Numbered from the stretch's first letter, positions 35,106 through 44,215 are shown. The stretch is DNA of 64,000 bases from Hymenobacter sp. BT188 (GCF_014333585.1 NZ_JACSCW010000006.1:248001-312000), one strand, 5' to 3'. Notes: generated by a model from the sequence alone, not told the origin. Translations and numbers: made by a program.

Positions 35106-35223
35106 TAACAAGCCGGCCGTCATGCAGAGCGGAGCGAAGCATCTCGCATGCTGATGTCAGATTAGTAATCTAACGGCGTGAGCGAGATGCTTCGCTCCGC
35201 TCTGCATGACGGCCGGCTTGTTA
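35106..35223. repeat. 42-bp inverted repeat of the GTCATGCAGAGCG family
   Basis: Arms 35106-35147 and 35182-35223 are perfect reverse complements (TAACAAGCCGGCCGTCATGC... and its complement) separated by 34 bp. It is the same family as 13524-13616. It occupies the whole gap between the transketolase and GH51 genes, so the transcript would carry a very strong hairpin there. Confidence 0.93.
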
Positions 35224-35241
35224 ACTAATCGCTTTTAAGAT

Positions 35242-37293
35242 TTACGAAAGAACTTCCTTGGGCTCCGTTTCAGCGGGCTTGTCTTCCAGCAGCGCCTTGG
35301 CTTTCTCCACCACATTGTCCACCGTGAAGCCAAACATGGCCATCACTTCCTCACCGGGACCCGACTCACCGAAGCGGTTCATGCTGATAACAGTGCCTTC
35401 GTCGGTCGCGTACTTGTGCCAGCCAATGGGCGAACCAGCTTCGATGGTAACGCGCTTGCGCACAGAGGGCGGCAGCACTTGCTGCTGGTAGGCTTTATCC
35501 TGCTGCTCAAACAATTCCCAGCTCGGCATACTCACGACCCGCGCCGCAATGCCTTGCTTTTGCAGCTCCTGCTGGGCCTGCATGGCTAGCGACACTTCCG
35601 AGCCGGTAGCAACCAGTATTAGCTGGGGCTTGCCACCTTCGGCTTCGCTCAGAATGTAAGCGCCTTTGGCCACGCCTTCGCGCGCTGAGCCATACTTCTC
35701 TTGGTCCAGGGTGGGCAGTTTCTGACGCGACAAAATTAGCACCACGGGCGACGCTGGCTTGGTCATGGCAACGCGCCACGACTCTACGGTTTCGTTCGCA
35801 TCAGCGGGGCGCAGCACGATAATATTGGGAATGGTACGCAGCGCGGCCACTTGCTCTACCGGCTGGTGCGTGGGTCCATCTTCGCCTAAGCCGATACTGT
35901 CGTGAGTGAAGACAAACGTAACGGCCGATTCGGCAAGGGCAGTGAGGCGAATTGCCCCCCGCATGTAGTCTGAGAAGGTAAGGAATGTGCCGCCGTACAC
36001 GCGCACGCCGCCGTGGCGCGACATGCCGTTGAGGGCACCGCCCATGGCGTGCTCGCGCACGCCAAACCAGATGTTGCTTTTCTCATAGCTGCCCGGCTGG
36101 AAGCTCAGGTCTCCTGCGGGGGGCATTTCGTTGGAGCTGGCCAAGTCGGCGGAGCCCCCGAAGAGGAAAGGAATGGTTTTTTTCAACGCGCCCAGCGCTT
36201 TTCCCGACGCTTGGCGGGTAGCCAGAGCACCATCGGCGGGCGAGAAAACGGGCAGTTCCGCGTCCCAACCAGCGGGCAAATCGCTGGCGAAGGAAGTTAG
36301 GAACAGCTCGCTTTCCTGCTTGAACTGCTGCTGGTAGGCCTCAAACTTTTGTTGCCATTCCTGCTGCAGCTGATCGCCGCGCTGGCCGGGTTCAGCCAAG
36401 TGTTGGCGCACCTCATCAGGCACGACAAACGACTCGTCTGGATTCCAGCCAAAATATTCCTTGACCTTACGCAGGTTTTCCTCGCCCAGTGGGCTACCGT
36501 GCACTTTGCTGGTGCCTTTCTGCGGACTGCCGTAGCCAATAATCGTCTTAATCGAAATCAGTGAAGGCCGTTCGGTTTCGGCTTGGGCCGCGCGGATAGC
36601 TTGCTCAATGCCGCCCAGATCGTTGCCGTCCATCACGCGCTGGGTGTGCCAGCCATAGGCCTCAAAACGCATCAATGGGTCCTCGGTGTAAGACAGGCTG
36701 GTAGGCCCGTCGAGGCTAATGTCGTTGTCGTCGTAGAGGTAGATGAGCTTGCCCAGCTTCAGGTGACCAGCAAGCGAAGCAGCTTCGGCCGCAATGCCTT
36801 CCATCAAATCACCATCGCTCACAATAGCGTAGGTATAGTGATTTACTACCTCGTGGCCTTCCTTATTGTACATGGCGGCCAAATGCGCCTCTGCCATTGC
36901 CATGCCCACGCCATTAGCGAAGCCCTGACCCAACGGACCCGTGGTCACTTCCACGCCCGCCGTAATGTTAGACTCCGGGTGGCCCGGCGTTTTCGAGTGC
37001 AGCTGGCGGAAGTTCTTGAGTTCCTCGAGCGGCAAATCGTAGCCGTACAGATGCAGCAGGCTATACAGCAGCGCCGAGCCGTGGCCCGCCGACAGCACAA
37101 ACCGGTCGCGGTCAGGCCAAGCAGGATCCTGCGGATTAAAACGCAAAAACCGCGACCACAGCACGTATGCCATAGGCGCGGCTCCCAGCGGTAAGCCCGG
37201 ATGACCGGAATTAGCCTTCTGCACCATATCCACCGATAAGAGGCGGATGGTGCTTACACTTTGCTCTTCTACTGCTATCTGCTGCTCAATCAT
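35242..37293 (-). CDS. tkt: Transketolase
   Basis: A thiamine-diphosphate enzyme that links xylulose-5-phosphate to glycolysis. The 683-residue chain is full length: QKANSGHPGLPLGAAPMAYVLW, the TPP motif SDGDLMEGIAAEAAS ending with DDNDISLDG, THDSIGLGEDGPTHQPVEQ, and a C-terminal transketolase domain (LILVATGSEVSLA, EAGSPIGWHKYATDEG). It lies between xylA and the GH51 gene on the same strand, a pathway-specific copy for pentose use; a housekeeping copy may exist elsewhere. Confidence 0.96.
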   Translation of the reverse strand: MIEQQIAVEEQSVSTIRLLSVDMVQKANSGHPGLPLGAAPMAYVLWSRFLRFNPQDPAWPDRDRFVLSAGHGSALLYSLLHLYGYDLPLEELKNFRQLHSKTPGHPESNITAGVEVTTGPLGQGFANGVGMAMAEAHLAAMYNKEGHEVVNHYTYAIVSDGDLMEGIAAEAASLAGHLKLGKLIYLYDDNDISLDGPTSLSYTEDPLMRFEAYGWHTQRVMDGNDLGGIEQAIRAAQAETERPSLISIKTIIGYGSPQKGTSKVHGSPLGEENLRKVKEYFGWNPDESFVVPDEVRQHLAEPGQRGDQLQQEWQQKFEAYQQQFKQESELFLTSFASDLPAGWDAELPVFSPADGALATRQASGKALGALKKTIPFLFGGSADLASSNEMPPAGDLSFQPGSYEKSNIWFGVREHAMGGALNGMSRHGGVRVYGGTFLTFSDYMRGAIRLTALAESAVTFVFTHDSIGLGEDGPTHQPVEQVAALRTIPNIIVLRPADANETVESWRVAMTKPASPVVLILSRQKLPTLDQEKYGSAREGVAKGAYILSEAEGGKPQLILVATGSEVSLAMQAQQELQKQGIAARVVSMPSWELFEQQDKAYQQQVLPPSVRKRVTIEAGSPIGWHKYATDEGTVISMNRFGESGPGEEVMAMFGFTVDNVVEKAKALLEDKPAETEPKEVLS

Positions 37294-37375
37294 ACTGCGC
37301 TACATTAAATAAAACGTCCCCGGCCGACCACAAAAATTCCCACCCAAGCAGCCAGCCGGTTCGGTTTTAGTCAGT

Positions 37376-38707
37376 TTAAATGTATTGGTTGATAATGGCT
37401 TCCAGCCACTCCTGCTTACCGCTCTTCATCACTGGCTCACCCGATTTATGGGCGATGGTGCGCAGGTCTTCTAGGGTTAGTTGGCCTTTCTCGAAAGCCG
37501 CACCGTCGCCGCTATCAAATGAGGCGTAGCGCTCCGTGCGGAACTTCTTGTATGGCGACTTTTCCAGAATGTTGTTGGCCACCACCAGGGCGCGGGCAAA
37601 CGTATCCATACCGCTGATGTGAGCCACGAAAATATCCTCCAGATCGGTGGAGTTGCGGCGCGTTTTAGCGTCGAAGTTGATGCCTCCGGGGCTGATGCCG
37701 CCGTGCTCCAGAATAATGAGCATGCACTCGGTCAGCTCATTAATATTGTTGGGGAACTGGTCAGTGTCCCAGCCGTTCTGGTAGTCGCCACGGTTGGCGT
37801 CCATGCTGCCGAGCATGTTATTATCGGCGGCTATTTGCAACTCGTGCTGGAAGGTGTGGCCGGCCAGCGTGGCGTGGTTGGTTTCCAGGTTCAGCATGAA
37901 GTCGTTCTCCAAGCCGTACTCTTTCAGGAAACCGATAACGGTGGCCGCGTCAAAGTCATACTGGTGTTTGGTAGGCTCAGCGGGCTTAGGCTCGATGAAA
38001 AACTTGCCGGTGAAGCCTTGCTTGCGTGCGTAGTCGCGGGCCGTACTGAGGAAGCGACCCATGTGGTCGAGCTCCCGCTTCATGTTGGTGTTGAGCAGGG
38101 TCATGTAGCCCTCTCGGCCACCCCAGAAGGTGTAACCCTCACCGCCCAGCGCGATGGTCGCGTCGATGGAGTTTTTTACCTGCGTAGCAGCGTGGGCTAC
38201 TACCTGAAAATCAGGGTTGGTGCTAGCCCCGTTCATGTAGCGCGGGTGTGAAAACACGTTGGCCGTGCCCCAAAGCAGCTTTATGCCGCTGGCCGCTTGG
38301 TGCTCTTTGGCGTAATCGACAATGGCTTGCAGGTTGCGCTCATACTCAGCCAGTGAATCGCCTTCGTCTACTAGGTCGATATCGTGGAAGCAATAATAAG
38401 GCGTGCCGAGCTTGGTAAAAAACTCGAAGGCCGCATCCATTTTATCCTTGGCGCGGCCAATGATTTCGTGGTGCGAGTCCCAGGCAAAGGTCTTAGTGCC
38501 AGGTCCGAATGGGTCGCCGCCCGTACCGGTGAAGGTGTGCCAGTACGATACAGCGAAGCGCAGGTGCTCCTTCATCGTTTTGCCCCCCACGACGCGGTTC
38601 TCGTCGTACCATTTGAAGGATAGCGGGTTGTCCGACTCGCGTCCCTCGAAGCGAATGGTGTCAATGCCTTTGAAAAATTCAGTTTTAGAAAGAGTGTTGG
38701 ACGACAT
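37376..38707 (-). CDS. xylA: Xylose isomerase
   Basis: Converts D-xylose to D-xylulose using divalent metal. The 443-residue protein is a class II enzyme: FAVSYWHTFTGTGGDPFGPGT, FHDIDLVDEGDSL, GGEGYTFWGGREGY, FIEPKPAEPTKHQYDFDAATV, NLETNHATLAGHTF, GSMDANRGDYQNGWDTDQFP. The start ATG at 38707 lies 23 bp inside the end of xylB, implying translational coupling; the longer frame to 38767 is just read-in from xylB. Confidence 0.97.
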   Translation of the reverse strand: MSSNTLSKTEFFKGIDTIRFEGRESDNPLSFKWYDENRVVGGKTMKEHLRFAVSYWHTFTGTGGDPFGPGTKTFAWDSHHEIIGRAKDKMDAAFEFFTKLGTPYYCFHDIDLVDEGDSLAEYERNLQAIVDYAKEHQAASGIKLLWGTANVFSHPRYMNGASTNPDFQVVAHAATQVKNSIDATIALGGEGYTFWGGREGYMTLLNTNMKRELDHMGRFLSTARDYARKQGFTGKFFIEPKPAEPTKHQYDFDAATVIGFLKEYGLENDFMLNLETNHATLAGHTFQHELQIAADNNMLGSMDANRGDYQNGWDTDQFPNNINELTECMLIILEHGGISPGGINFDAKTRRNSTDLEDIFVAHISGMDTFARALVVANNILEKSPYKKFRTERYASFDSGDGAAFEKGQLTLEDLRTIAHKSGEPVMKSGKQEWLEAIINQYI

Positions 38708-40211
38708 CTGTCTGGGTGGTTTTGGTTGAAAGAATCTGTTGAGTAAGCACCTGATGCCAGCGGGCATAGGCCGATTGATATTGCCTTTGCAGTTCCGGAG
38801 TAGGCTCCAGCGTCAGGATGCGCTCCAGGCCACTGAAAGCCTCGGCCGCACTGGTGTACACTCCTACCCCAATGCCGGCCCCACGGGCGGCGCCTTGCGC
38901 AGCGTCCGTGTTGTAGAGCTCCAGCGTTACGTTACCGGTGTTTACGAAGGCTTCGCGGAACACCGGGCTCAGAAACATATTGGCGTTGCCGGCGCGCACC
39001 TTCTGGACTTGTACGCCCATACTGCGCATAATGTCCATGCCGTAGTTCAATGCAAACACAATTCCTTCCTGAGCCGCGCGCAATACGTGGGCCTGTGAAT
39101 GAATATTGAAGCTTAAGCCACGCAGCTCAGCATCGGTGGGGCGGTTTTCGAGAATACGCTCCGCGCCATTGCCAAAGGGCAAAAACATGAGCCCTTCTGA
39201 TCCGATGGGCGCTTGCGCGGCCAGCTGGTTCATCTGGTCGTAGGGCATTTCGCCGACTACTTTGCGCAGCCAGCTGTTCAGAATGCCGGTGCCATTCATG
39301 CACATCAGCACACCGTTGCGCGGCTGCTCGGGCGTGCTGTTTACGTGGGCGAAAGCATTGACCCGCGAATATGGATCAGACGCTGGCTGGTCGGTGATGC
39401 CGTAGACTACGCCAGACGTGCCAGCCGTAGCAGCTATTTCACCGGGCTGCAACACATTGAGCGAGAAGGCATTATTGGGCTGATCGCCGGCGCGGTAGCT
39501 AATGGGCGTACCCGCGTGCAGTCCCAGTTCTAGGGCTGCTTCAGCAGTAAGCTGGCCCTGGGGGGCAAATGTGTCGACTACCTCCGGCAGTAGATCACGG
39601 CTGATGCCGTAGTAGTCGAGTAAATCCTGAGCGATGCTCTGCTCGCGGAAATTCCAGAAAACGCCTTCCGACAAGCCCGATACCGTCGTCTGCATCTGGC
39701 CCGTGAGCTGATAGGCGATGTAGTCGCCGGGCAGCTGAATTTTATAGATTTGCTCGTAGATGGCGGGCTCGTTTTCCTTTACCCACTTGAGCTTGGAAGC
39801 AGTGAAGTTGCCAGGCGAGTTGAGGAAATTCTGGAGGCAATACTCTTCGCCTAGCTCCGCAAACGCTTGGTTACCAAAGTCTACGGCGCGGCTGTCGCAC
39901 CAGATAATGGCAGGGCGCAATACTTTGCCGTCTTTATCAAGCAGCACGAGGCCGTGCATTTGATAGGTAATTCCGATAGCGGCCACCAGCGACGCATCAA
40001 AGCCATACTCGCTTTTCAGCTCACGTGTGGCGTTCATCACTTCCTGCCACCACCGCTCCGGCCGTTGCTCTGCCCAGCCTACCGCTTCCGCGGTAATTTC
40101 CATTTCCTTCTTTGGCGACGTGACGCTGGCTACGCACTTGCCAGTATCGACACTTAGTAAGGCGACTTTAATAGAGGAACTACCAATATCGTAGCCGAGC
40201 AGGTATTTCAT
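38685..40211 (-). CDS. xylB: Xylulokinase
   Basis: Phosphorylates D-xylulose to xylulose-5-phosphate. It is a FGGY-family kinase of 508 residues: YLLGYDIGSSSIKVALLSV (phosphate 1 loop), GITYQMHGLVLLDKDGKVLRP, WCDSRAVDFGN, AGDQPNNAFSLN, TAGTSGVVYGITD, GNANMFLSPVFREAF. It overlaps xylA by 23 bp and is the first gene after a 402-bp non-coding gap that probably holds its promoter. Confidence 0.96.
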   Translation of the reverse strand: MKYLLGYDIGSSSIKVALLSVDTGKCVASVTSPKKEMEITAEAVGWAEQRPERWWQEVMNATRELKSEYGFDASLVAAIGITYQMHGLVLLDKDGKVLRPAIIWCDSRAVDFGNQAFAELGEEYCLQNFLNSPGNFTASKLKWVKENEPAIYEQIYKIQLPGDYIAYQLTGQMQTTVSGLSEGVFWNFREQSIAQDLLDYYGISRDLLPEVVDTFAPQGQLTAEAALELGLHAGTPISYRAGDQPNNAFSLNVLQPGEIAATAGTSGVVYGITDQPASDPYSRVNAFAHVNSTPEQPRNGVLMCMNGTGILNSWLRKVVGEMPYDQMNQLAAQAPIGSEGLMFLPFGNGAERILENRPTDAELRGLSFNIHSQAHVLRAAQEGIVFALNYGMDIMRSMGVQVQKVRAGNANMFLSPVFREAFVNTGNVTLELYNTDAAQGAARGAGIGVGVYTSAAEAFSGLERILTLEPTPELQRQYQSAYARWHQVLTQQILSTKTTQTDVVQHSF

Positions 40212-40299
40212 GGCTGGGTGGGATTAAAAAGAAAGGCAATCTGGCGCGGGGCAATCAAATCCTATACGCGGTAAAATTCAATTTACAAGCACTTCAACA

Positions 40300-40329
40300 A
40301 CTATCTATCTTATTCAGCTGGTAGATAGT
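40300..40329. promoter_or_regulatory. Inverted repeat, possible operator
   Basis: ACTATCTATC (40300-40309) and GGTAGATAGT (40320-40329) are nearly perfect inverted arms around a 10-bp spacer, about 90-120 bp upstream of xylB. Spacing would suit a dimeric regulator; no regulator gene is adjacent. Confidence 0.35.
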
Positions 40330-40433
40330 AACCGTCAGCTTTTTCGCGATTCGGTCTCCGAATATACACTACGGGCTTCGATAACCTTCTTCATAAATAT
40401 GGTCAAGAAAGCTTAAATTCTAAATAAAAATAC

Positions 40434-40459
40434 CGCAACCGTTTTCGGAAACGGTTGCG
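40434..40459. promoter_or_regulatory. LacI-type palindrome upstream of xylB
   Basis: CGCAACCGTTT (40434-40444) and AAACGGTTGCG (40449-40459) are perfect inverted arms around TCGG. The core AACCGTTT/AAACGGTT resembles operators of the LacI family. It is 220 bp from xylB and 155 bp past the upstream gene's stop. Alternative: a terminator for the upstream gene, since the minus strand continues GTATTTTTATTT, although that is not a clean T-run. Confidence 0.55.
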
Positions 40460-40613
40460 ATAGCAAACAGAGCAACAATTTTATTTCGTAAAATATCTTT
40501 AAATAGTCAAACGCAACGTTTCTAGGCAGTTGATCCTTCAGATTGTTCGGCTTATAGAATAATACCATTTGTCAATAATTCATCCATACTACAGTTGAGC
40601 TACTTAGAATCAA

Positions 40614-42620
40614 TTAAGGGGAGGCGGGCGTGACGGTGGCCTGGAAAGGTGAAGCTGGCAATCCCTCCTTATTATATAGGTTGGCACCCTCCGGATTATC
40701 GGCCCAGGCATAGCGCACAAATGCGGGCACCGGCACCTCGTCGTGCCACACCACGACCGTGTTACCCTCAATTTTTGCTTGTGCCCACACGAACTTTTTG
40801 TCGGGGCCAGCTATGGCAAACTGCGTGAGTGGTCCGCCGCCTTTGGCCACCAGACCGCCTCCTATACTGGAGAACTGGAGCACGGCCTTGCCATCTTTCA
40901 CCTGCATCGATTGGTACAACGGCCCCGACGCTACCAGCTTTTTCTCACCGTAGGCCACCTGGCGGGCGGCCAGAGCCAGGCGCTTGCCTACGGTTTGCTT
41001 ATCCAGCGGGTGAATATCGTTCCACTCGCCCACATCGATGGCTACGGCCATAGCGGTATTTGGCAACTGCAAGGTCTGACGCTGGGCGTCGCGCACGCCG
41101 GCCCAGCCGCTTTCGCCGGGCTGAGGCCGAGTGGCCATAAAGTTGGCAAGTTGCACGTACAGAAACGGCAGCGTGGGCTGCTGCCACTGCTTGCGCCAGT
41201 CGGTAATTATGGCCGAGAAAAGCTGCTGATACTCCTGCGCCTTGCCCGTGTTGGACTCGCCCTGAAACCATATAACGCCTTTGATAGCGTAGGGCAACAG
41301 CGGCCCCACCATGCCGTTAAAAAGCCCCCCAGGCTGATTCTGAAAGGAAGTACTGCCAGGCGCGGGCGGCAGCGAGGCGCCCAACTTGTACTGCCAAGGT
41401 CCGCGCAGATCCAGAATTTGCTCCCCGACGCTAAGCTGATACTGCTTGTCGGGGGTGAAGCCGCCGCGCCCACCGGTGCTGATGAGGCGCACCACAATCA
41501 CGTTCTTGCCCGGCTTCAACACGCCGGGGCCAAAGTCGTACTTGCGGGGCGGGTACTGGTAGCCGGTAGTGCCCACCAGCTGCCCGTTGATGTAGGTAGA
41601 ATCAGCATCGACGAGAGTACCTAGCTCGAGGCGGGCGGGCTTGCCAACCATGCTGGCCGGTACTTCCACTTCCTTCCGAAACCACAGCACGCCGTTTACT
41701 TGGCCCAATGGCGTTTGGTCGGCCCAGAAGCCGGGTACGCCCATAGTAGCCCAGCCCGTGGCGTCGTAGTTGGGCGCCGACCATTTGGTTTGGCCGGGCG
41801 CCTGGCCCTGATCGGCCTTATAGAGGCGCTGCTGCCAGGCGCGGCCGGCAGCTTGGTCGCGCTGCTGAATGCTGGCTACCAGCGCGCTGTCTTTGTACTT
41901 CTCCCCCTGCTGCTGATAAGCCGGAAACTGCTTGAGGGCCTCGGCGCTTAACCAGGCTTCCGCCGGGGAGCCTCCTATTGCATTTTTGATTAAGCCAATG
42001 GGCACCTGATACTTAGCATAGAGGTCTTTAGCAAAGAAGTAGGCCACGCCCGAAAACTGCCCGATGCTCTGCGGACTCACGCCTACCCAGTTGCCGCTCG
42101 CGATGTCATCTTTGGGACCTTTGAAGGAATAGCTTGTGGGCATCGTGAACTGCCGGATGCGGGGATTGTTGGCCGTGGCTACTTCCTCCGGAAACCGGTC
42201 GCGCAGGCGGCTCATGGGCGTTTCCATGTTCGATTGGCCCGAGCACACCCACACGTCGCCCACCAGAATGTCTTTTAGCTCAATGCGGTTACTGGCCGCA
42301 ATGTTCATCGTGTAAGGCCCGCCGGCGGGCTGCGCCGGCAAACTCACCGTCCATTTGCCATCGGGGCCGGTGGTGGCAGCGTAGATTTTGTTCTTAAAAC
42401 GGAGCTTTACCTTCTCCCCTTTTGCCCCCCAGCCCCACACCGTCAGTTTGGCGTCGCGCTGGAGCACCATGCCGTTGCTGACCAGCCGCGGCAGGCGCAC
42501 CTCCGCGCTAACCTTAGGTGAGTTGATCAGACAGCTACCGAGTAAGGTCAATACCACGCCTTGCCGGCCCAGAGTCGGGCGCCAGCGTAGCAAGCATTCA
42601 GTAAAAGAAGAGCGTATCAT
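40614..42620 (-). CDS. SASA-type carbohydrate acetylesterase (sialate O-acetylesterase-like, CE20-like)
   Basis: A secreted SGNH-type esterase of 668 residues. It starts with a signal-like leader to about residue 40 and an N-terminal beta domain (LPRLVSNGMVLQRDAKLTVWG). The Ser motif is VCSGQSNME, with IGLIKNAIGGSPAEAWLS after it. An inserted jelly-roll (about 280-400, LELGTLVDADSTYINGQLVG) resembles the galactose-binding-like domain of beta-galactosidases. GVIWFQGESNTGKAQEY and the catalytic Asp/His region NDIHPLDKQ follow. Within a xylan locus, the likely job is removal of acetyl groups from xylan or xylo-oligosaccharides; the sialate name is inherited from the family. Confidence 0.88.
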   Translation of the reverse strand: MIRSSFTECLLRWRPTLGRQGVVLTLLGSCLINSPKVSAEVRLPRLVSNGMVLQRDAKLTVWGWGAKGEKVKLRFKNKIYAATTGPDGKWTVSLPAQPAGGPYTMNIAASNRIELKDILVGDVWVCSGQSNMETPMSRLRDRFPEEVATANNPRIRQFTMPTSYSFKGPKDDIASGNWVGVSPQSIGQFSGVAYFFAKDLYAKYQVPIGLIKNAIGGSPAEAWLSAEALKQFPAYQQQGEKYKDSALVASIQQRDQAAGRAWQQRLYKADQGQAPGQTKWSAPNYDATGWATMGVPGFWADQTPLGQVNGVLWFRKEVEVPASMVGKPARLELGTLVDADSTYINGQLVGTTGYQYPPRKYDFGPGVLKPGKNVIVVRLISTGGRGGFTPDKQYQLSVGEQILDLRGPWQYKLGASLPPAPGSTSFQNQPGGLFNGMVGPLLPYAIKGVIWFQGESNTGKAQEYQQLFSAIITDWRKQWQQPTLPFLYVQLANFMATRPQPGESGWAGVRDAQRQTLQLPNTAMAVAIDVGEWNDIHPLDKQTVGKRLALAARQVAYGEKKLVASGPLYQSMQVKDGKAVLQFSSIGGGLVAKGGGPLTQFAIAGPDKKFVWAQAKIEGNTVVVWHDEVPVPAFVRYAWADNPEGANLYNKEGLPASPFQATVTPASP

Positions 42621-42686
42621 GTGATTGAGGAGAATAGGGATAAAGATTAGATAGCCGGCTAATGCATGGCTAAATGATGGCTTTGG

Positions 42687-43649
42687 CTACTTCACTGGCG
42701 CGACGCCTTTGGTCGTTTGCACTATCGGTTTAATGGTGCCGTCTGGGTTGTAGTTGAGGTAATCAACGCAGATGGAGCGGCGGTAGCTGCCGCCGGTGGG
42801 CAGAGCACCGTTGTGGTAGAAAAAGTAGCTTTTGCCCTTGTAATCGATGATGCCGGGGTGGGTAGTGAAGCTATTGGGCACGTTTTCTTGGATAATGCCC
42901 CGGTATGTCCACGGTCCGGCGGCGCTAGGAGCCGTGCAATACTCAATCATTTCGGGCTTGGTACCCTCGCTGGCGTACACGAGGTAGTACAGCTTTTTGC
43001 GCTTGTACACCCAGAGCCCTTCAATGTAGTTTTTGGGCATGAACGTGTTGATAGGGCCCGCCAGTTCTGTCATGTTATTCTTGAGCTTCACCCACTTGCA
43101 GCTGCCATTGCCCCAGTACATATAAATCTGCTTATCGTCGTCCACAAAAACGGTGGGGTCGATGTCATCCCAGGCGTGGGGTTTGTCCTTGGTCATTTCA
43201 TTCACGATAAGTGCTTTGCCGATGGCATCCCGGAACGGCCCCGTCGGCCGGTCCGACACGGCCACGCCGACAGCCGCGCCGCCCTGGCTGTTGTCGTTCT
43301 TCTTGTGAAACGTGGACACAAACCAGTAGAACTTGCCGTTGTGGTACACGCACTGCGCCGCATACGCGTCGCCGGTGGCCCAGGCGAAGGTGCGGGGCGA
43401 GAGGCGCTTGCCGTAGTCTTTCCAGTGCACCATGTCGGTGGTAGAATAGACGCGCCAGTCGGGCATTTTGTAGTTGGTTTCGCTCACTGAGGCCGTATCG
43501 TGGCTGGTGTAGAGAAACAGCGTATCGCGGTACACTAGCGGGGCGGGGTCAGCCGTGAACACGTCCCGGATGATGGGGTTTTGCGCCCGCAGGTTGGTAC
43601 TGGCCGTCAGAGCCAGAAATAAAAGCAGAAGCACTTTTTGCAGGTGCAT
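42687..43649 (-). CDS. GH43 glycosidase (arabinofuranosidase/xylosidase type)
   Basis: A five-bladed beta-propeller inverting glycosidase of about 320 residues with a signal peptide ending LTASTNLRAQ. Base Asp is in FTADPAPLVYRDTLFLYTSHD, the pKa-tuning Asp in WDDIDPTVFVDDDKQIYMYWG, and the acid Glu in YIEGLWVYKRKKLYYLVYAS. It has no accessory module. The ATG at 43649 is chosen because it directly precedes the hydrophobic leader; the frame is open to 43715. Confidence 0.88.
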   Translation of the reverse strand: MHLQKVLLLLFLALTASTNLRAQNPIIRDVFTADPAPLVYRDTLFLYTSHDTASVSETNYKMPDWRVYSTTDMVHWKDYGKRLSPRTFAWATGDAYAAQCVYHNGKFYWFVSTFHKKNDNSQGGAAVGVAVSDRPTGPFRDAIGKALIVNEMTKDKPHAWDDIDPTVFVDDDKQIYMYWGNGSCKWVKLKNNMTELAGPINTFMPKNYIEGLWVYKRKKLYYLVYASEGTKPEMIEYCTAPSAAGPWTYRGIIQENVPNSFTTHPGIIDYKGKSYFFYHNGALPTGGSYRRSICVDYLNYNPDGTIKPIVQTTKGVAPVK

Positions 43650-43720
43650 AATTCGTGGTAAAAGCATTTGCCTAATTGTTACGAAAGAGAAAAAGCCCCT
43701 CGCCGGGCAGTTCATAGTAG

Positions 43721-44215
43721 CTACTGCACGCGGAAACTTTCCGGCAGCCCGAGGTACCTCGGCTTCAGTCCGCCGGTATCAATCACCAGCTTCTGCAACA
43801 CGATGCCGGGCGTGATGACCCAGAACCGGAGCGTGTGCACGCCCGCGCGGGCGATGGTGTGGGTCGATTCCGTGATGCAGATGTTGTCCATCATGGCCTT
43901 TTCGGCATTGTCGTTGACCCAGGACTCGCCGGGCCGGCGCTGGCTGATATTCAGCAGCTGGGGCTTTTCATCGTCGAAGGCCACGGCGTATACCAGGGCG
44001 CCAGCGTTGTTGACATCGTGCTGCAAATCGGTGGCCGCCCGAAGGACGCCTTTATGGTCTTCAGGGCTCACCAGGAGCGGCAGCGTTTTGCCATCGGCGG
44101 CCAGCACCAGCCCCGCAGCTTTATTGTCGAATGAGAGGTAGGATTGCGCTTGGGCGACCCCACTTCCTAGCAATAGGAGGAAGGCACATAGCAAAAGGTT
44201 TTTTGGACGTAGCAT
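43721..44215 (-). CDS. Miniature GH115 derivative lacking the catalytic core
   Basis: A 164-residue protein with an intact signal peptide (LLLCAFLLLLGSGVAQAQ). Residues about 25-68 match the N-terminal beta domain of GH115 (LVLAADGKTLPLLVSPED, LRAATDLQHDVN). Residues about 72-164 match the C-terminal beta-sandwich of GH115 (YAVAFDDEKPQLLNIS, STHTIARAGVHTLRFW, LQKLVIDTGGLKPRYLGLPESF). Compared with the 989-residue GH115 at 29208-32177, about 800 residues including the whole catalytic barrel are missing. The join (near position 44000) is in frame. Either a recent internal deletion remnant or a functional binding protein. It cannot hydrolyse glucuronosides. Start ATG at 44215. Confidence 0.88.
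   Translation of the reverse strand: MLRPKNLLLCAFLLLLGSGVAQAQSYLSFDNKAAGLVLAADGKTLPLLVSPEDHKGVLRAATDLQHDVNNAGALVYAVAFDDEKPQLLNISQRRPGESWVNDNAEKAMMDNICITESTHTIARAGVHTLRFWVITPGIVLQKLVIDTGGLKPRYLGLPESFRVQ

Larger units (their letters stand above)
40212..40613. promoter_or_regulatory. Regulatory gap in front of xylB
   Basis: This 402-bp AT-rich gap is the longest break in a locus where genes are otherwise 10-150 bp apart. It holds a perfect 26-bp palindrome (40434-40459) and a second inverted repeat (40300-40329). A weak match to the Bacteroidota -7 box (TATAGGATTTG on the minus strand near 40258-40268) lies about 50 bp from the xylB start. It probably divides the locus into an upstream degradation block and a downstream xylose block. 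Confidence 0.5.

Noticed and set aside
40743..41624. 293-codon open frame on the plus strand
   Set aside because: Lies wholly inside the acetylesterase gene in antisense; no motifs.
42717..43490. 257-codon open frame on the plus strand
   Set aside because: Antisense shadow of the GH43 gene at 42687-43649.
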